A program made the translations under genes and the position numbers. From Adineta steineri (Eukaryota > Rotifera > Eurotatoria > Adinetida > Adinetidae): a DNA stretch of 64,000 bases. Every line of letters starts with the position of its first letter. Positions within the stretch are counted from its first letter, which is position 1. The stretch covers positions 951,414 through 1,015,413 of the forward strand of contig CAJNOI010000011.1 in assembly GCA_905250115.1 (NCBI GenBank), written 5' to 3'. Shown here piece after piece: positions 47,474 to 57,400 of this stretch. Below the pieces are notes generated by a model. That model did not search any database. It saw nothing but the letters and a program-made list of their open reading frames with translations, and was not told the origin of the DNA.

Positions 47474-47660
47474 TCACTTTGGAGTTCGGGTCCCGTGCAT
47501 TAACTAAATCCTAGTGAGGTGTGAAAAATCTCAAAATGATAATTGCCCATAGGCCTTCTGGTCAGAGTTATATACATTTTTACTGAAGTTTTAGCCTATG
47601 CCATGGTATATATCAATAAATCAAATGATGGTATTTCGACCTGAGATTTTGCCCACAGAG
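47474..47660 (+). repeat. Dispersed repeat R2, copy 2
   Basis: Direct match to 35520-35705 (shared GTCCCGTGCAT/GATCCCGTGCAT start, ATAATTGCCCATA, GGTATATATCAATAAATC). It lies right after R1 copy 2, whereas the two are about 4.2 kb apart around copy 1. Confidence 0.7.
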
Positions 47661-47987
47661 CGGTGCATGAGTGAGTAGAATGCCCTGAAAATTTCAGCTG
47701 AAAAGAACGTTTCCTTCTTGATATATTAAAGTCTCGAAAAATCACTCATAGGCCACTGGAGGGTCCTTAAAAGAATCTTTACATTTCTGCATCAGAGGTA
47801 TATTTATCCATATAAAAAAAAATTAGAGAACGGATTGAGTGCAACGATTTATTTTAATATTTTGATTTAGATATAGTCAGCGTGTCGAAAAAAATCAAAT
47901 ACTTGATGGACTGAAGAAGACATTCGTAGGAACGAATATGATGCAGAAAAGCTACATCTAGTTTTTGATAAGTTCTCTAGTATAGGC

Positions 47988-49808
47988 TTAATGAATAGAT
48001 AATATGTTATTGAGAGTTCCTATTCTTTGATTGATATCGGTCTTCAAAGTTTGACATGTGCTAAAAGAAAGTGCGTCATAAAAATGACTGCGTGCGTTTT
48101 CGTACTTTCCTCGTCCAGATTGAAACACACCGAGATTATAGTGTACTAGAGCTTTATCTTTATCCGAGCCGTGTTTTTCTAAAGCTTCATTAAACGATTG
48201 TTCAGCACGTTCTGGATCTTTTTGCTTTTGATAAACCAAACCTTTATTCATTAAAATGCACATCAATGAGAGAGATGCATCTTCGGCTAAGAAAGGTCGA
48301 AGCTCATCTGCCTTACCATCATCTGACGTAACTGATTTTGAGATAAAGCGTTCTGCTTCTTTAAGATGTTCGAGTGCTTGTGAGTATGATCCATCTTCAA
48401 ATGCTGATATAGCAATGTGAAGATGAACATCAGCACGAGTTTTGTCTGTTAGTTTTGTACTTGGATCCAGCATGCGTTGGTAAAAGGTAATTGCATTTTT
48501 ATATTCACCGAGTTCGTACAAAATCTTTCCCAATTCAAAGAACGTACATTTATCGTTTAACTCATCGAAACGCTTCGTAAGATCCGAATCCATATCAGTA
48601 GATAATCGTAATTTAACTATCCATTCATTATTGAGTCCTTCGTCCACCGCTTCAATACGCCAAATGAATCCCATAAAAAAGAGAACTTCTTGTTCGTCTG
48701 ACATTGTACTTACGTTTGAAATATCCGCGTACGGCCTTTTGGTATCAACTGTTTCATCAATGTGCATCTCGAACACGGCTGACTGATAACCTTCTCTATT
48801 TGTATTGGTACCTGCGAACATATCAGCAACTTCAGTACTTGTTGTCGTGGAAAGAAAACCATTCATAGATATAAATTTATTCTCGTTATCTTTTAATTGT
48901 TGTAATACACTTGGTGATACTTTTTTGCCTCGATAAAGTACATTTTGCGGGAAATTTATTTGAGATCGCTGTTCAGTACGAAGATTAGTTAATTGTTGAT
49001 GGATATGAGCAATGTAAGGTTGAAAATCAAAGATTTTCTCGATATCTTCGAATCGAAATGCCGTGTTAATCATTCGAAAAAAAGATGAACTTTTAGTATA
49101 TAATTTAACAGGAGCTGCTGAATCATATTCTTGTTTCAAGTTATCAATTTCTTTGACGCATCCGGAGTCATTCTGATAAAGAGCAGCTTCACGACAACTA
49201 GTCCACATTTGTTTGAGAGCCTCTTCTTTGTCATTATTAATCCTTAAGAGAACTTCAATAAATGACTGAAATAAGTTAAATTTGAGTTCTTCTCTACTTA
49301 AATAACAAAATGATTGTTGTTTTCTAAAAGAATCGTAAATGCCAAACGGAAATATTTCTTGTTGTAGATCTAACTCATTATTGTCATCATCAGTACGATC
49401 ACATTGACTTTCGACCGTAACGAATTTTGTGATATCATTATCAATCTTTTGGAATAATCCATCAACAGATTGAAATTTTCTATCACCTAATAATTGTGAT
49501 TTTAATGGTTTCTTATCAAATTGTAATTCATATACAAGTGGATCTTTTAGAAATTCTTTTTCATGTTCTATATTTTCACATAAAAATTTAGCTTCATCTC
49601 CACTCACAATAACAACTAATTTGTTCACAATAAATGTACGATTGAGATAGTCTGCCAAACTAAAGGTATCGATAAAAGTACGAGTATATTCAAATTTTTG
49701 TTGTAGACTCAATTTTAGTTGACGTCTATAATGTCTGGATAGCTTTTCATCATGATAAACAATACACATCAAGTTTGGGGCGATAGATGGCTGACTTGTG
49801 TACTTCAT
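47988..49808 (-). CDS. ADP-ribosyltransferase (R-S-E class) with TPR array, second gene
   Basis: Intronless, 606 aa, ATG start (MKYTSQPSIAPN). An N-terminal alpha/beta module of about 150 residues lacks clear motifs. The ART domain has VLYRGKKV (Arg about 293), NGFLSTTTS (Ser motif) and DEQEVLFFMGF, whose EQE supplies the catalytic Glu pair. The triad is therefore complete. The C-terminal half has TPR-like helical pairs (ELGKILYELGEYKNAITFYQ; ALVHYNLGVFQSGRGKYENA). It transfers ADP-ribose from NAD+ to a protein, probably in the cytosol. It sits about 115 nt downstream of the related gene at 49924-51858 on the same strand, a tandem pair. Confidence 0.88.
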   Translation of the reverse strand: MKYTSQPSIAPNLMCIVYHDEKLSRHYRRQLKLSLQQKFEYTRTFIDTFSLADYLNRTFIVNKLVVIVSGDEAKFLCENIEHEKEFLKDPLVYELQFDKKPLKSQLLGDRKFQSVDGLFQKIDNDITKFVTVESQCDRTDDDNNELDLQQEIFPFGIYDSFRKQQSFCYLSREELKFNLFQSFIEVLLRINNDKEEALKQMWTSCREAALYQNDSGCVKEIDNLKQEYDSAAPVKLYTKSSSFFRMINTAFRFEDIEKIFDFQPYIAHIHQQLTNLRTEQRSQINFPQNVLYRGKKVSPSVLQQLKDNENKFISMNGFLSTTTSTEVADMFAGTNTNREGYQSAVFEMHIDETVDTKRPYADISNVSTMSDEQEVLFFMGFIWRIEAVDEGLNNEWIVKLRLSTDMDSDLTKRFDELNDKCTFFELGKILYELGEYKNAITFYQRMLDPSTKLTDKTRADVHLHIAISAFEDGSYSQALEHLKEAERFISKSVTSDDGKADELRPFLAEDASLSLMCILMNKGLVYQKQKDPERAEQSFNEALEKHGSDKDKALVHYNLGVFQSGRGKYENARSHFYDALSFSTCQTLKTDINQRIGTLNNILSIH

Positions 49809-49923
49809 GGCGTAATTTATATTCTTGGCAAATATTTTACTATGTCAGATAATAACTCGAATAATTTAATTAAATCTAAAATCAAAGAAAATATAAAGAA
49901 CATTAGAAATGATTTGTTAAAGT

Positions 49924-51858
49924 TTAAAAATTTTCATCAACAAATAAAAGAGCTCGGATTTTCTCTTGATAAAGTTTCTGTAAATTCACATCAGTAGTGA
50001 TCTCAAGCACTTGCCGATATAAGTCAAGAGCTGTTGTTTGATCTCCCAAACGATCGCTAATTTCGGCCATTTTGATCAATAATGTTGTTTGACTGATAGG
50101 AGAATCTTGAGGTAACAGCAAGTCTGTAGTTGTTAATGATTCTTCATCAAGATCTTTTGTTAAAACCGAACCGTTTGATGAAGTTGCTTTCTTGAACCAG
50201 TCGGAGGCTTCTTGATCATCGTCCATTGCTAAGCAGATTAGACCCATATTATTGTAGATCGATGCACGACTTGAATGATTGTCTGGAAGCACATGTAACA
50301 GATAATAACAGTACTCTTTGGCAGTACTGAACTGTTTTTGATAAGCCAGATAATTGCCAAATGTTAACCAAGTAAGTCGTCCGCCGATCTTGTACTGTAA
50401 TTGTTCTTTTATACCATGCATGAATTCGTCAGCAGATTCAAGCTGAACATGCAAAACACCGTCGGGGGCGGTATCTTTGGAAACTAATCGAAAAAGAGTA
50501 CCCAAATTTAGAATAACTGTATCTGAATTTAAGTCTGCTATGAGTGTATTTTCAGATAAATTAAATTCAAAGAGTATTACATTAAGTTGACTGTCGATGG
50601 CTCGACGACATAAATCGGTTACGAAGCGTAAAGAGCGTGAGGCCAAAATAAATGTTTGTATCGACAAAAGAATATTTGGATTGTTTTGTATAGTTTCCAA
50701 ATCCTTCTTTGATACTAATTGAGCTCGATAGACTGTAACCGAGGACATATCAGTCGTTTTTGAGAACGATACTATATACTGATTTATTTTTTTGAGCTGG
50801 GATACGGACGCTTGCAATATAGAACGATCAAATCGACTAAAAAGATTATTGATTGTTACATTTGCATCGGCCAGAAGAAAAAATAAATTATGGATAGTGT
50901 CGGTACTACTCTCAGCAGTTTCAGTCGATTCAACTGGTATATGTGGAAGTATGTCACTAAATAATTGGAAAAAAAGAAAGTTGGTATGTTTTTTATTAAG
51001 AGTATCGATAATATTGGACCCAATGGTAAAGGTATTTATCATAGGTGTATGAACTTGCATATGGCGATAAAAACAAATGTCCGTTGTAAGTTGTTCGAGT
51101 AGATCTTCGTTCAGACAAAACACACCACTGACTTTGGAATGTTTTGACATTGTTTCAATTTGTTGATTATAGTTTCCTTTCGGGACAATATAAATCGCAT
51201 GAACTGAATCCAGTTCAAGCAATGATTGCAAATCCTCGGATCCATCTGTGAGTATCACTATGAAAACAGTAATTAAAGTTTTAGCTTCAATCGATTGAAT
51301 ACACTCATTAACATTATTATATTCGTCGATTTGAATTTGACTGGGAGATTGAGTAAATAGCGGATGAGTACCGAAAAATAGCGTAACAATGCGAAATATG
51401 CTCACGTCTTCTTTGGCCGAATCCTCCATCGATAATAAAGAATTCTTTTGAGAAGTTTGAAAACATATTTCAGTCAATAATGTTTTGGATCTTGACCAGC
51501 GTGAGGGGCGTTGCACGACTGAATCAATGTCCTGTTTGATTAGTTTTAACAATAGCTCGATGGAAGTTCCATTATCACAAATCTTCGAATAGTCTTTTAT
51601 CCAATCAGCTTCTTTCTGGTCATCTGTATTTTGAAGTATATAGATATGCTCAATACATCGATGTTTGTGTATCAATGGCACAACAGATTTACCCAATGAA
51701 TTTGACATGACGAGATAAATCAGCTTATCTTTGATTGATAATACTTTCGAGATACAATCAAACGACCCTCTATATGGAACAATCTGTAAGTCGTTATTTT
51801 CAGGAAGTTTTATATCGAGTGCGCCAACATAAGTATTAATGTTCCGTTTGAAAGTCAT
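49924..51858 (-). CDS. ART-TPR paralogue with degenerate (probably inactive) ART domain
   Basis: Intronless, 644 aa, ATG start. Two N-terminal alpha/beta modules (LIYLVMSNSLGKSVVPLIHK; VHAIYIVPKGNYNQQIE) resemble the single one in the protein encoded at 28291-30198. The ART-like region keeps the first motif (VTVYRAQLVSKKDLE) but has FILAS where FLSTS is expected, and DTVILNLGTLFRL where the E-x-E loop should be. Arg is kept, while the Ser-Thr and both Glu are lost. TPR-like helices follow (ASIYNNMGLICLAMDDDQEA; LLIKMAEISDRLGDQTTALD). The frame is fully open over 1.9 kb, so the protein is probably made and selected for. It may be a pseudoenzyme that binds or regulates its active neighbour. Confidence 0.85.
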   Translation of the reverse strand: MTFKRNINTYVGALDIKLPENNDLQIVPYRGSFDCISKVLSIKDKLIYLVMSNSLGKSVVPLIHKHRCIEHIYILQNTDDQKEADWIKDYSKICDNGTSIELLLKLIKQDIDSVVQRPSRWSRSKTLLTEICFQTSQKNSLLSMEDSAKEDVSIFRIVTLFFGTHPLFTQSPSQIQIDEYNNVNECIQSIEAKTLITVFIVILTDGSEDLQSLLELDSVHAIYIVPKGNYNQQIETMSKHSKVSGVFCLNEDLLEQLTTDICFYRHMQVHTPMINTFTIGSNIIDTLNKKHTNFLFFQLFSDILPHIPVESTETAESSTDTIHNLFFLLADANVTINNLFSRFDRSILQASVSQLKKINQYIVSFSKTTDMSSVTVYRAQLVSKKDLETIQNNPNILLSIQTFILASRSLRFVTDLCRRAIDSQLNVILFEFNLSENTLIADLNSDTVILNLGTLFRLVSKDTAPDGVLHVQLESADEFMHGIKEQLQYKIGGRLTWLTFGNYLAYQKQFSTAKEYCYYLLHVLPDNHSSRASIYNNMGLICLAMDDDQEASDWFKKATSSNGSVLTKDLDEESLTTTDLLLPQDSPISQTTLLIKMAEISDRLGDQTTALDLYRQVLEITTDVNLQKLYQEKIRALLFVDENF

Positions 51859-52011
51859 TCTTTGTAATGATGTATTTCCTAAACGTAGATATAGAATGAC
51901 TCATCCAGTGAAAAGTTTTGCCGATCAGAATTGATTATAATCTCTCAAAGGGTTCATTCAGCCTAGTTTGACGATATTTTTTCCTTTAATGATTAATTAT
52001 CAATTGATATC

Positions 52012-52066
52012 ATGTGTGAGGGCGTGGGTGTGGCTGTAAGTAAGGATAAAACATCCACACCCTCAA
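52012..52066. repeat. Telomere-like hairpin 9
   Basis: Left arm TGTGTGAGGGCGTGGGTGTG; right arm ACATCCACACCCTCA; loop about 20 nt. Confidence 0.7.
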
Positions 52067-52930
52067 TCGATTAAATGTCTTTGATCAAATTCTATGAGAT
52101 TTCAGATTTTCTTTGATTTTCATTTAAAATCCGGTTAGAAATTACTTTATGAATTATAATCTTAAAAAGAGGATTATTCTAGATGTGATTCATAAATTGA
52201 AATCAGTTTTAATCCAATTATTTTAAAAAATGAAAAATGTTTTAGCAAAATAAACGGACTGTTTCGTCTACAATTGAAAGTAATCGTGATTTTTACACTA
52301 ATATTTTTCCATGGGTATACTTGTCGTAATCTGTGATGAAACGAAAAGTTGACAAAGATGTCTATCATGTTTGTGCAAGAAAAAGTCCAAATTCCCATAC
52401 TCCTTTTAGATTGTACTTCACGAAAACGTCGTTTTGTATGCCTACCTTCGTTGACCATGCTTTCATCATCATACCGTAGGCTAAGATCAGCTAACTCGCT
52501 GCAACAGCTGGAGCCAAGTTTCACAGTAATGCATTTAATTGGCGATTGACACTAAGAAATTATACAACAAATACTTCGCTATGTTCCCATTATTATATTG
52601 AATTTACCTTTACGAGTTGCACGTGCTCTGTGCAACGTGTGGTTATTTCAAGGTGTTGTTCGGTTGTCGAAAGTATTTCTAAAAAGAGAACATGCGTTGA
52701 ATTAGATCTGCACTAGAATAGTAGTGTTGGGGACGATATGTACCAATGTTAAATAGAAATTAACGTATACTATGCAACTCAACTGACTTAGGATATTTGT
52801 TCAGATAGCGATCAACTATCTTTTGGAATTTCTCAGAAAACGAATAAAATACTAGTGTAGGAGATACAAGACTTACTGTAGACCTGAGAGGTACGGGAGA
52901 TATATAAGACAAAGGAGATACGCAACGGAT

Positions 52931-52975
52931 AGGTGTGAGTGTTGTATATCATCTTTACTCACACCCACATCTATC
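52931..52975. repeat. Telomere-like hairpin 10
   Basis: Left arm AGGTGTGAGTGTTG; right arm TACTCACACCCACATCT. Lies just 3' of the minus-strand ART gene. Confidence 0.65.
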
Positions 52976-53008
52976 TAGTCGCATTTTCAACTTGCGTTCG
53001 ACTTCTAT

Positions 53009-53878
53009 CTACCGCTCACTGAGACAAGTCAACTTAATGACAACAAAAGAACTACAACTTATCGCAATCCTACCCATCGGTGTTGATAAAAATATGGATT
53101 TAGGTCCAAAGTAATCAAGTACAAATGGAGATTCAATTTCTTGCAATTGAACAAGAAAAAGATCTCCACCTTGGTCAAGACAGCTAACGACTTTAAATTG
53201 TCTTGCAGCTGGAAGTAGTATTTCATCTTCTGCTTGATATTTAGAATACTTCCGAATATCTTTGCCACTGTAACATCGGATTGTAAATAAAGTTTTTGAC
53301 CCTTTTTTTTCCAAAAATAATTCATTCTGCAGTACACCAAGACTCGCTGTACAGGAACTAAACTGCCACCAAAATAATATCTTTCCTTTTTGATATTCCT
53401 CTCTCATGTCCTTTTTAACTCCACGATAAATAGTGTTAATATTTGATGGTATGTGTGCTAGTGCAGTAAGAATCAATCGCAGATAAAGAAGCCAAGGTTC
53501 CAGTTCTTGAAGATTTTTCTTTCGTAGCTCCTGATTCAAAACGTAGTAAACACTTTCTTCGTGAACTTTCGACTCCATTGTATATAGTATGATTGATGAT
53601 ATTTGATCCATGGGTAAATCACACATTGAAAGAGTGTTAGACATCGTTTTTGCTTCTTCAGCCATTTGTTTCATTCCCGGCACACAGAAAGCAATAGGCT
53701 CTATAGCTTCTTCAAGTGTAACAAGATCCTTTTCCTTACACTTTTCAAATAGCATTGACAATTTCTTAGATTCATCAGTTACATCCAAAGAACTTTGTGT
53801 GCATGTCTCGTTTCGTTCATTGTCAATAAAACTGAAAGGTTTTTCACATTTTGCCCTTGTATTCTTAGAAAACGCCAT
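53009..53878 (-). CDS. Compact mono-ADP-ribosyltransferase (R-S-E class)
   Basis: 289 aa from the ATG at 53878. ART fold with [11 protein letters not shown] (Arg152), [10 protein letters not shown] (Ser174-175) and [17 protein letters not shown] (Glu217, Glu219). The E-D-E-I-L-L-P-A motif is classic for vertebrate-ecto-ART-like enzymes. The triad is complete, so it is likely active with NAD+. No signal peptide. No TPRs, unlike its neighbours. An AG after a pyrimidine tract (TTTTTTTAG) sits 22 nt upstream of the ATG. The frame is open up to it and its phase matches the donor at the end of the NYN exon (54428-54429). This ART may therefore be the last exon of the upstream gene rather than a separate gene. 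Confidence 0.88.
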   Translation of the reverse strand: MAFSKNTRAKCEKPFSFIDNERNETCTQSSLDVTDESKKLSMLFEKCKEKDLVTLEEAIEPIAFCVPGMKQMAEEAKTMSNTLSMCDLPMDQISSIILYTMESKVHEESVYYVLNQELRKKNLQELEPWLLYLRLILTALAHIPSNINTIYRGVKKDMREEYQKGKILFWWQFSSCTASLGVLQNELFLEKKGSKTLFTIRCYSGKDIRKYSKYQAEDEILLPAARQFKVVSCLDQGGDLFLVQLQEIESPFVLDYFGPKSIFLSTPMGRIAISCSSFVVIKLTCLSER

Positions 53879-54025
53879 TAGATGGTTAGTGAAGTACAAA
53901 CTAAAAAAAGTATAACATTATTTTATTACGTTTATATATAAATATTTTTAAAGTAGAAGAGAATATCAAAGAGGTAAATATGTACACAACACATGTCATT
54001 AGAAATAATTGGTATCGACAAAACA

Positions 54026-54066
54026 GGGTGTGGGTGAGAATGTGGAATACCTCACACCCACACCCA
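54026..54066. repeat. Telomere-like hairpin 11
   Basis: Left arm GGGTGTGGGTGAGAATGTGG; right arm CCTCACACCCACACCCA. The best-paired member; lies between the ART and NYN exons. Confidence 0.75.
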
Positions 54067-54413
54067 TTCATAAGAGCTAGAGTCTAATCACATTATAAAG
54101 TTAATTTGATCCCTGCTCCATGTGATGAAACCGGTCGTTTTTAACACCTCTCCTTCCTATTTTCATGTATTTCTGAGAAAAATGTATGTATTTTTCTTTT
54201 GAAATTCATTTTAAACTCAAAGAAAGTCCATAGACTCAAAAGCCGACAGTCTAGGGTAGATTTGTTTTCTTTAAGTATCGTTTCTTAGTTTAATGAGATT
54301 AGGGAGTATATGTAAGTACCATATTTCGACTCTATAGATCTGCGCTAACAAGATTTTTCACAAACCTAACTAATTTTCAATTGTATCAGGCATGAAAACT
54401 TTGTCACTAGCAA

Positions 54414-57400
54414 TTATTTCAATACATACCTATTTGCATTCTCGTTCTGATTGTTTTTGAAAGACATGCTTGTTTCCGAACCATCAGTTTCGATGGAAGA
54501 CTCGAAATTGTTTCCTACGATGATTTGATGCGCATCAGTCGGGTTATCGTCATTAGGTAAAGGTAATGTCAATCCACGATTAGTAGTATTCAGTGTACTT
54601 TCACCTAAATTCAGACTCATCAACGACTCAATTTCTGGCAGTCCAGTATTTTCATGAGTGTCGGAAGAGACATTTTGTTTTGCTGCGGGAATAACTTTTC
54701 GATGCCTCTTATCCCACTTTTCTGGATTTTCTCCAAACTCAGCTTTGTTTGCTTTCTTGAAGGTAGCACGTGAAGCTCCGCTAATACCTATATTATTAGT
54801 AGCTTTACCACAGTCCTGCGTGAATACGTGCCATGGATAAGCTTCGTTAGCTGTGTTCAAGAGCTCGCGTCTTGCTTGCCGATTGTGAACGACAATGACA
54901 TAATGTTGATAGCGATACCGAAGATCGCTTATGTCCCGGATGAAGTCAATGTCTCCACTTAAAATCACCACTGTGGCAGGTGTTTTCTGTTGTTCTATGA
55001 ACTTTCGTATATCTATGGCAATATTTCGTTCAACTGCTCCCACCTTGATATCTGGTATCTGCTTAATACACACATTCGCATACCCTAGACCACTTTGATG
55101 ATGCTGTGCCAGGCGGGTGGCATTGCAGTAAACTGTAAAATCACGTTCTACTAAACCCCGGGCTACCATCAATCGTTGTCTTAACTTCTCGACAATGTCG
55201 AAGGTCTTCAATCCAGCAGGAATAGCCACATTTTCGATGTCCCAAAAAACACTTACTGGTCCGCTAGGTTGATCAGGTGGTCCTGCAAAAAAAGGCGTAG
55301 ATCAATCGACCATGCACCCTACAAGAGTACTTCATCCGACTAAAACTCTATTGAGGTTTTTTGGGTCGAAGGATTCGGGGTGATAAAAGTGGTTAAAGAT
55401 TTTCAACCAAATATTTTTTATGGTACAATACTTTATATCCTTAGGTAACTTAACCTTGGACGGAATACTCTCACTGTTTATTCATCTACTAAAAAACGTT
55501 TTTGGAAACTAATACTATACAATTGTTGAAAACAGAAAAAAGGCTGCCCAAAGAAATACTCTAATCAAATTGTTTTTTTTCAATATTACGTATACGTGTG
55601 TGTAACAAAAATTAAACACGGACAATGTTGATATCACTCTAAAAACGATTAAGCCAATTTCATTATCGTTTTACTTTTTAAATGATAAAAATTGGAATCG
55701 GAAACATTTCAATGAACGACAATGCACTTCTTTCATTAGCCATTGCGCAGCAGTTAAATCATAGCGATTTAGAAATATATATCAACAATGGTTGCAGAAA
55801 CAGCAAAAGGAAACAAATACAATATTGTTGTCGCTAGGACAAATCGTTACAAGACAGTTCGCTACAATGCGATAATCCGATCATAATTTACATGTATTCT
55901 TCAATAATGAAGCGATTGATTCAGTTAAGTTTGAAACGTGTAATCTAGTGATTAAACTTCGAGTTCAGATCCAGAATCTTATTTGGATACGAAGTTAGTT
56001 TACTGGAGCTTTATAAGAGTTGAAAGTTCTCCTATATCGGTGAAGTGACACTGCACTTTTTTAGACTTCTCACAGCCGCTCAAAACTGCTGACAGTTAGG
56101 GAATACTTTAAAAGCACCAACGAAATATAGCGTTCACAGAAAAAGAGCAACTTTTAATTAGCTTCTGTTTTTAAATTTTCGGTAATCGATCATTTATACA
56201 AATTACCAAGACTGTGTCGCTTACGCTCATGTAAACATGAGGAATACACATCTGGTTGAATTATAATTTTTCACACAAATTATTTACACAGAATAAAATT
56301 ACTTTTTCATTCAGAATTTTTTTTGTGAAAGGAGGCCTTTCATCTGCATGTGTACCGATCAGATGGACGTGAGTAGTACAAGCCTCAGCCAGACTATATT
56401 AGATTTTCCAACATAGGATTACAAATAATCTGATATAGAAGTCAGTGCAAGCACTCTCAACAATAAACACTTTTCTACTACAAATGCTCACTTGACAATG
56501 GTAGCACTAGTTCTAGCTGTCGTTGTCGTGATGCACCAGGTTTCATTTCTGACCGTTTTACACCAAGTCGAGCATTATTTAACGACGTTACACGCATTTC
56601 TAGAATACATAAAATAAATATTTTGTGCTCCTGAATACACAACTTGATTAGACATTACGGTTATATTTTTTAATTGCTTCTGCTACTGCTTCTCCGTTTT
56701 CAAATGTGATCTCTGCAAAAATACTTAGTTGAGCATTATTCCTTTTGCTTTTAAGTACAGAGATGGATGGTTTCTTTGTTTGTTTATCAATCTAAAAATA
56801 AATAATAAGATTTTAAATTATTATGATACAATATCCTTTTTGATTACTTTAATTGAACCAACAGTAGAAAATTCATCCCATAGTGTATCGAACAGAAGCT
56901 GCTCTATCATAGTTGATGGTAAACCACTGATAAATATCGCATTCTTTCTTAGCAATACTGCATTATTTAAATCGCCAGCAACAGATTCATCAACAACAGA
57001 TTCACCAGCAATACTATCTGTATCATCTGTGTTTTCAGATTTCTCCTGGTTGCGTTCTAGGTCTAGAAAATCAAGAAAAGAAAATATATTTTGTGAGTCT
57101 TTAGAATGAATAAGATCATATAGACTGCAATTAAGTTGAACGTTTAGTACTTAGAAGTACAGTAAAACATGGCATAGTCGAATGTGGGTGTGGGAAAAGA
57201 AAAATTGAATCTGAACTAACAGTCACACCCACATCTATACCCTCAAGTTGATCGGAAACAAAAACACAATCTCAAACTTCTGATTTAGAGGTTAGTGCAA
57301 ATACTCTAAATAACAAACGTTTTTCTACTACAAATGCTCACTTGATAATGGTAGTACTAGTTCTAGCTGTCGTTGTCGTAATGCATGAGGCTTCATTTCC

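Larger units (their letters stand above)
46477..47987. other. Intergenic region made mostly of dispersed repeats
   Basis: Starts directly at the foldback's right tip with R1 copy 2, then R2 copy 2, then about 330 nt of 3' flank for the ART-TPR gene encoded on the minus strand. No gene. Confidence 0.6.
51859..53008. other. Intergenic region with two hairpins
   Basis: Contains telomere-like hairpins at 52012-52066 and 52931-52975. A minus-strand open stretch at 52174-52524 lacks an ATG at its start and has no domain; possible relic. Confidence 0.5.

Noticed and set aside
52174-52524. 116-codon minus-strand open stretch
   Set aside because: No ATG at its start, no recognisable motif and no matching splice partners; possibly a relic but not supportable.
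55935-55990. tRNA- or SINE-like patch (GTGTAATCTAGTGATTAAAC followed by GAGTTCAGATCC)
   Set aside because: A-box-like and B-box-like words are present but too close together for an anticodon arm; no stems form.
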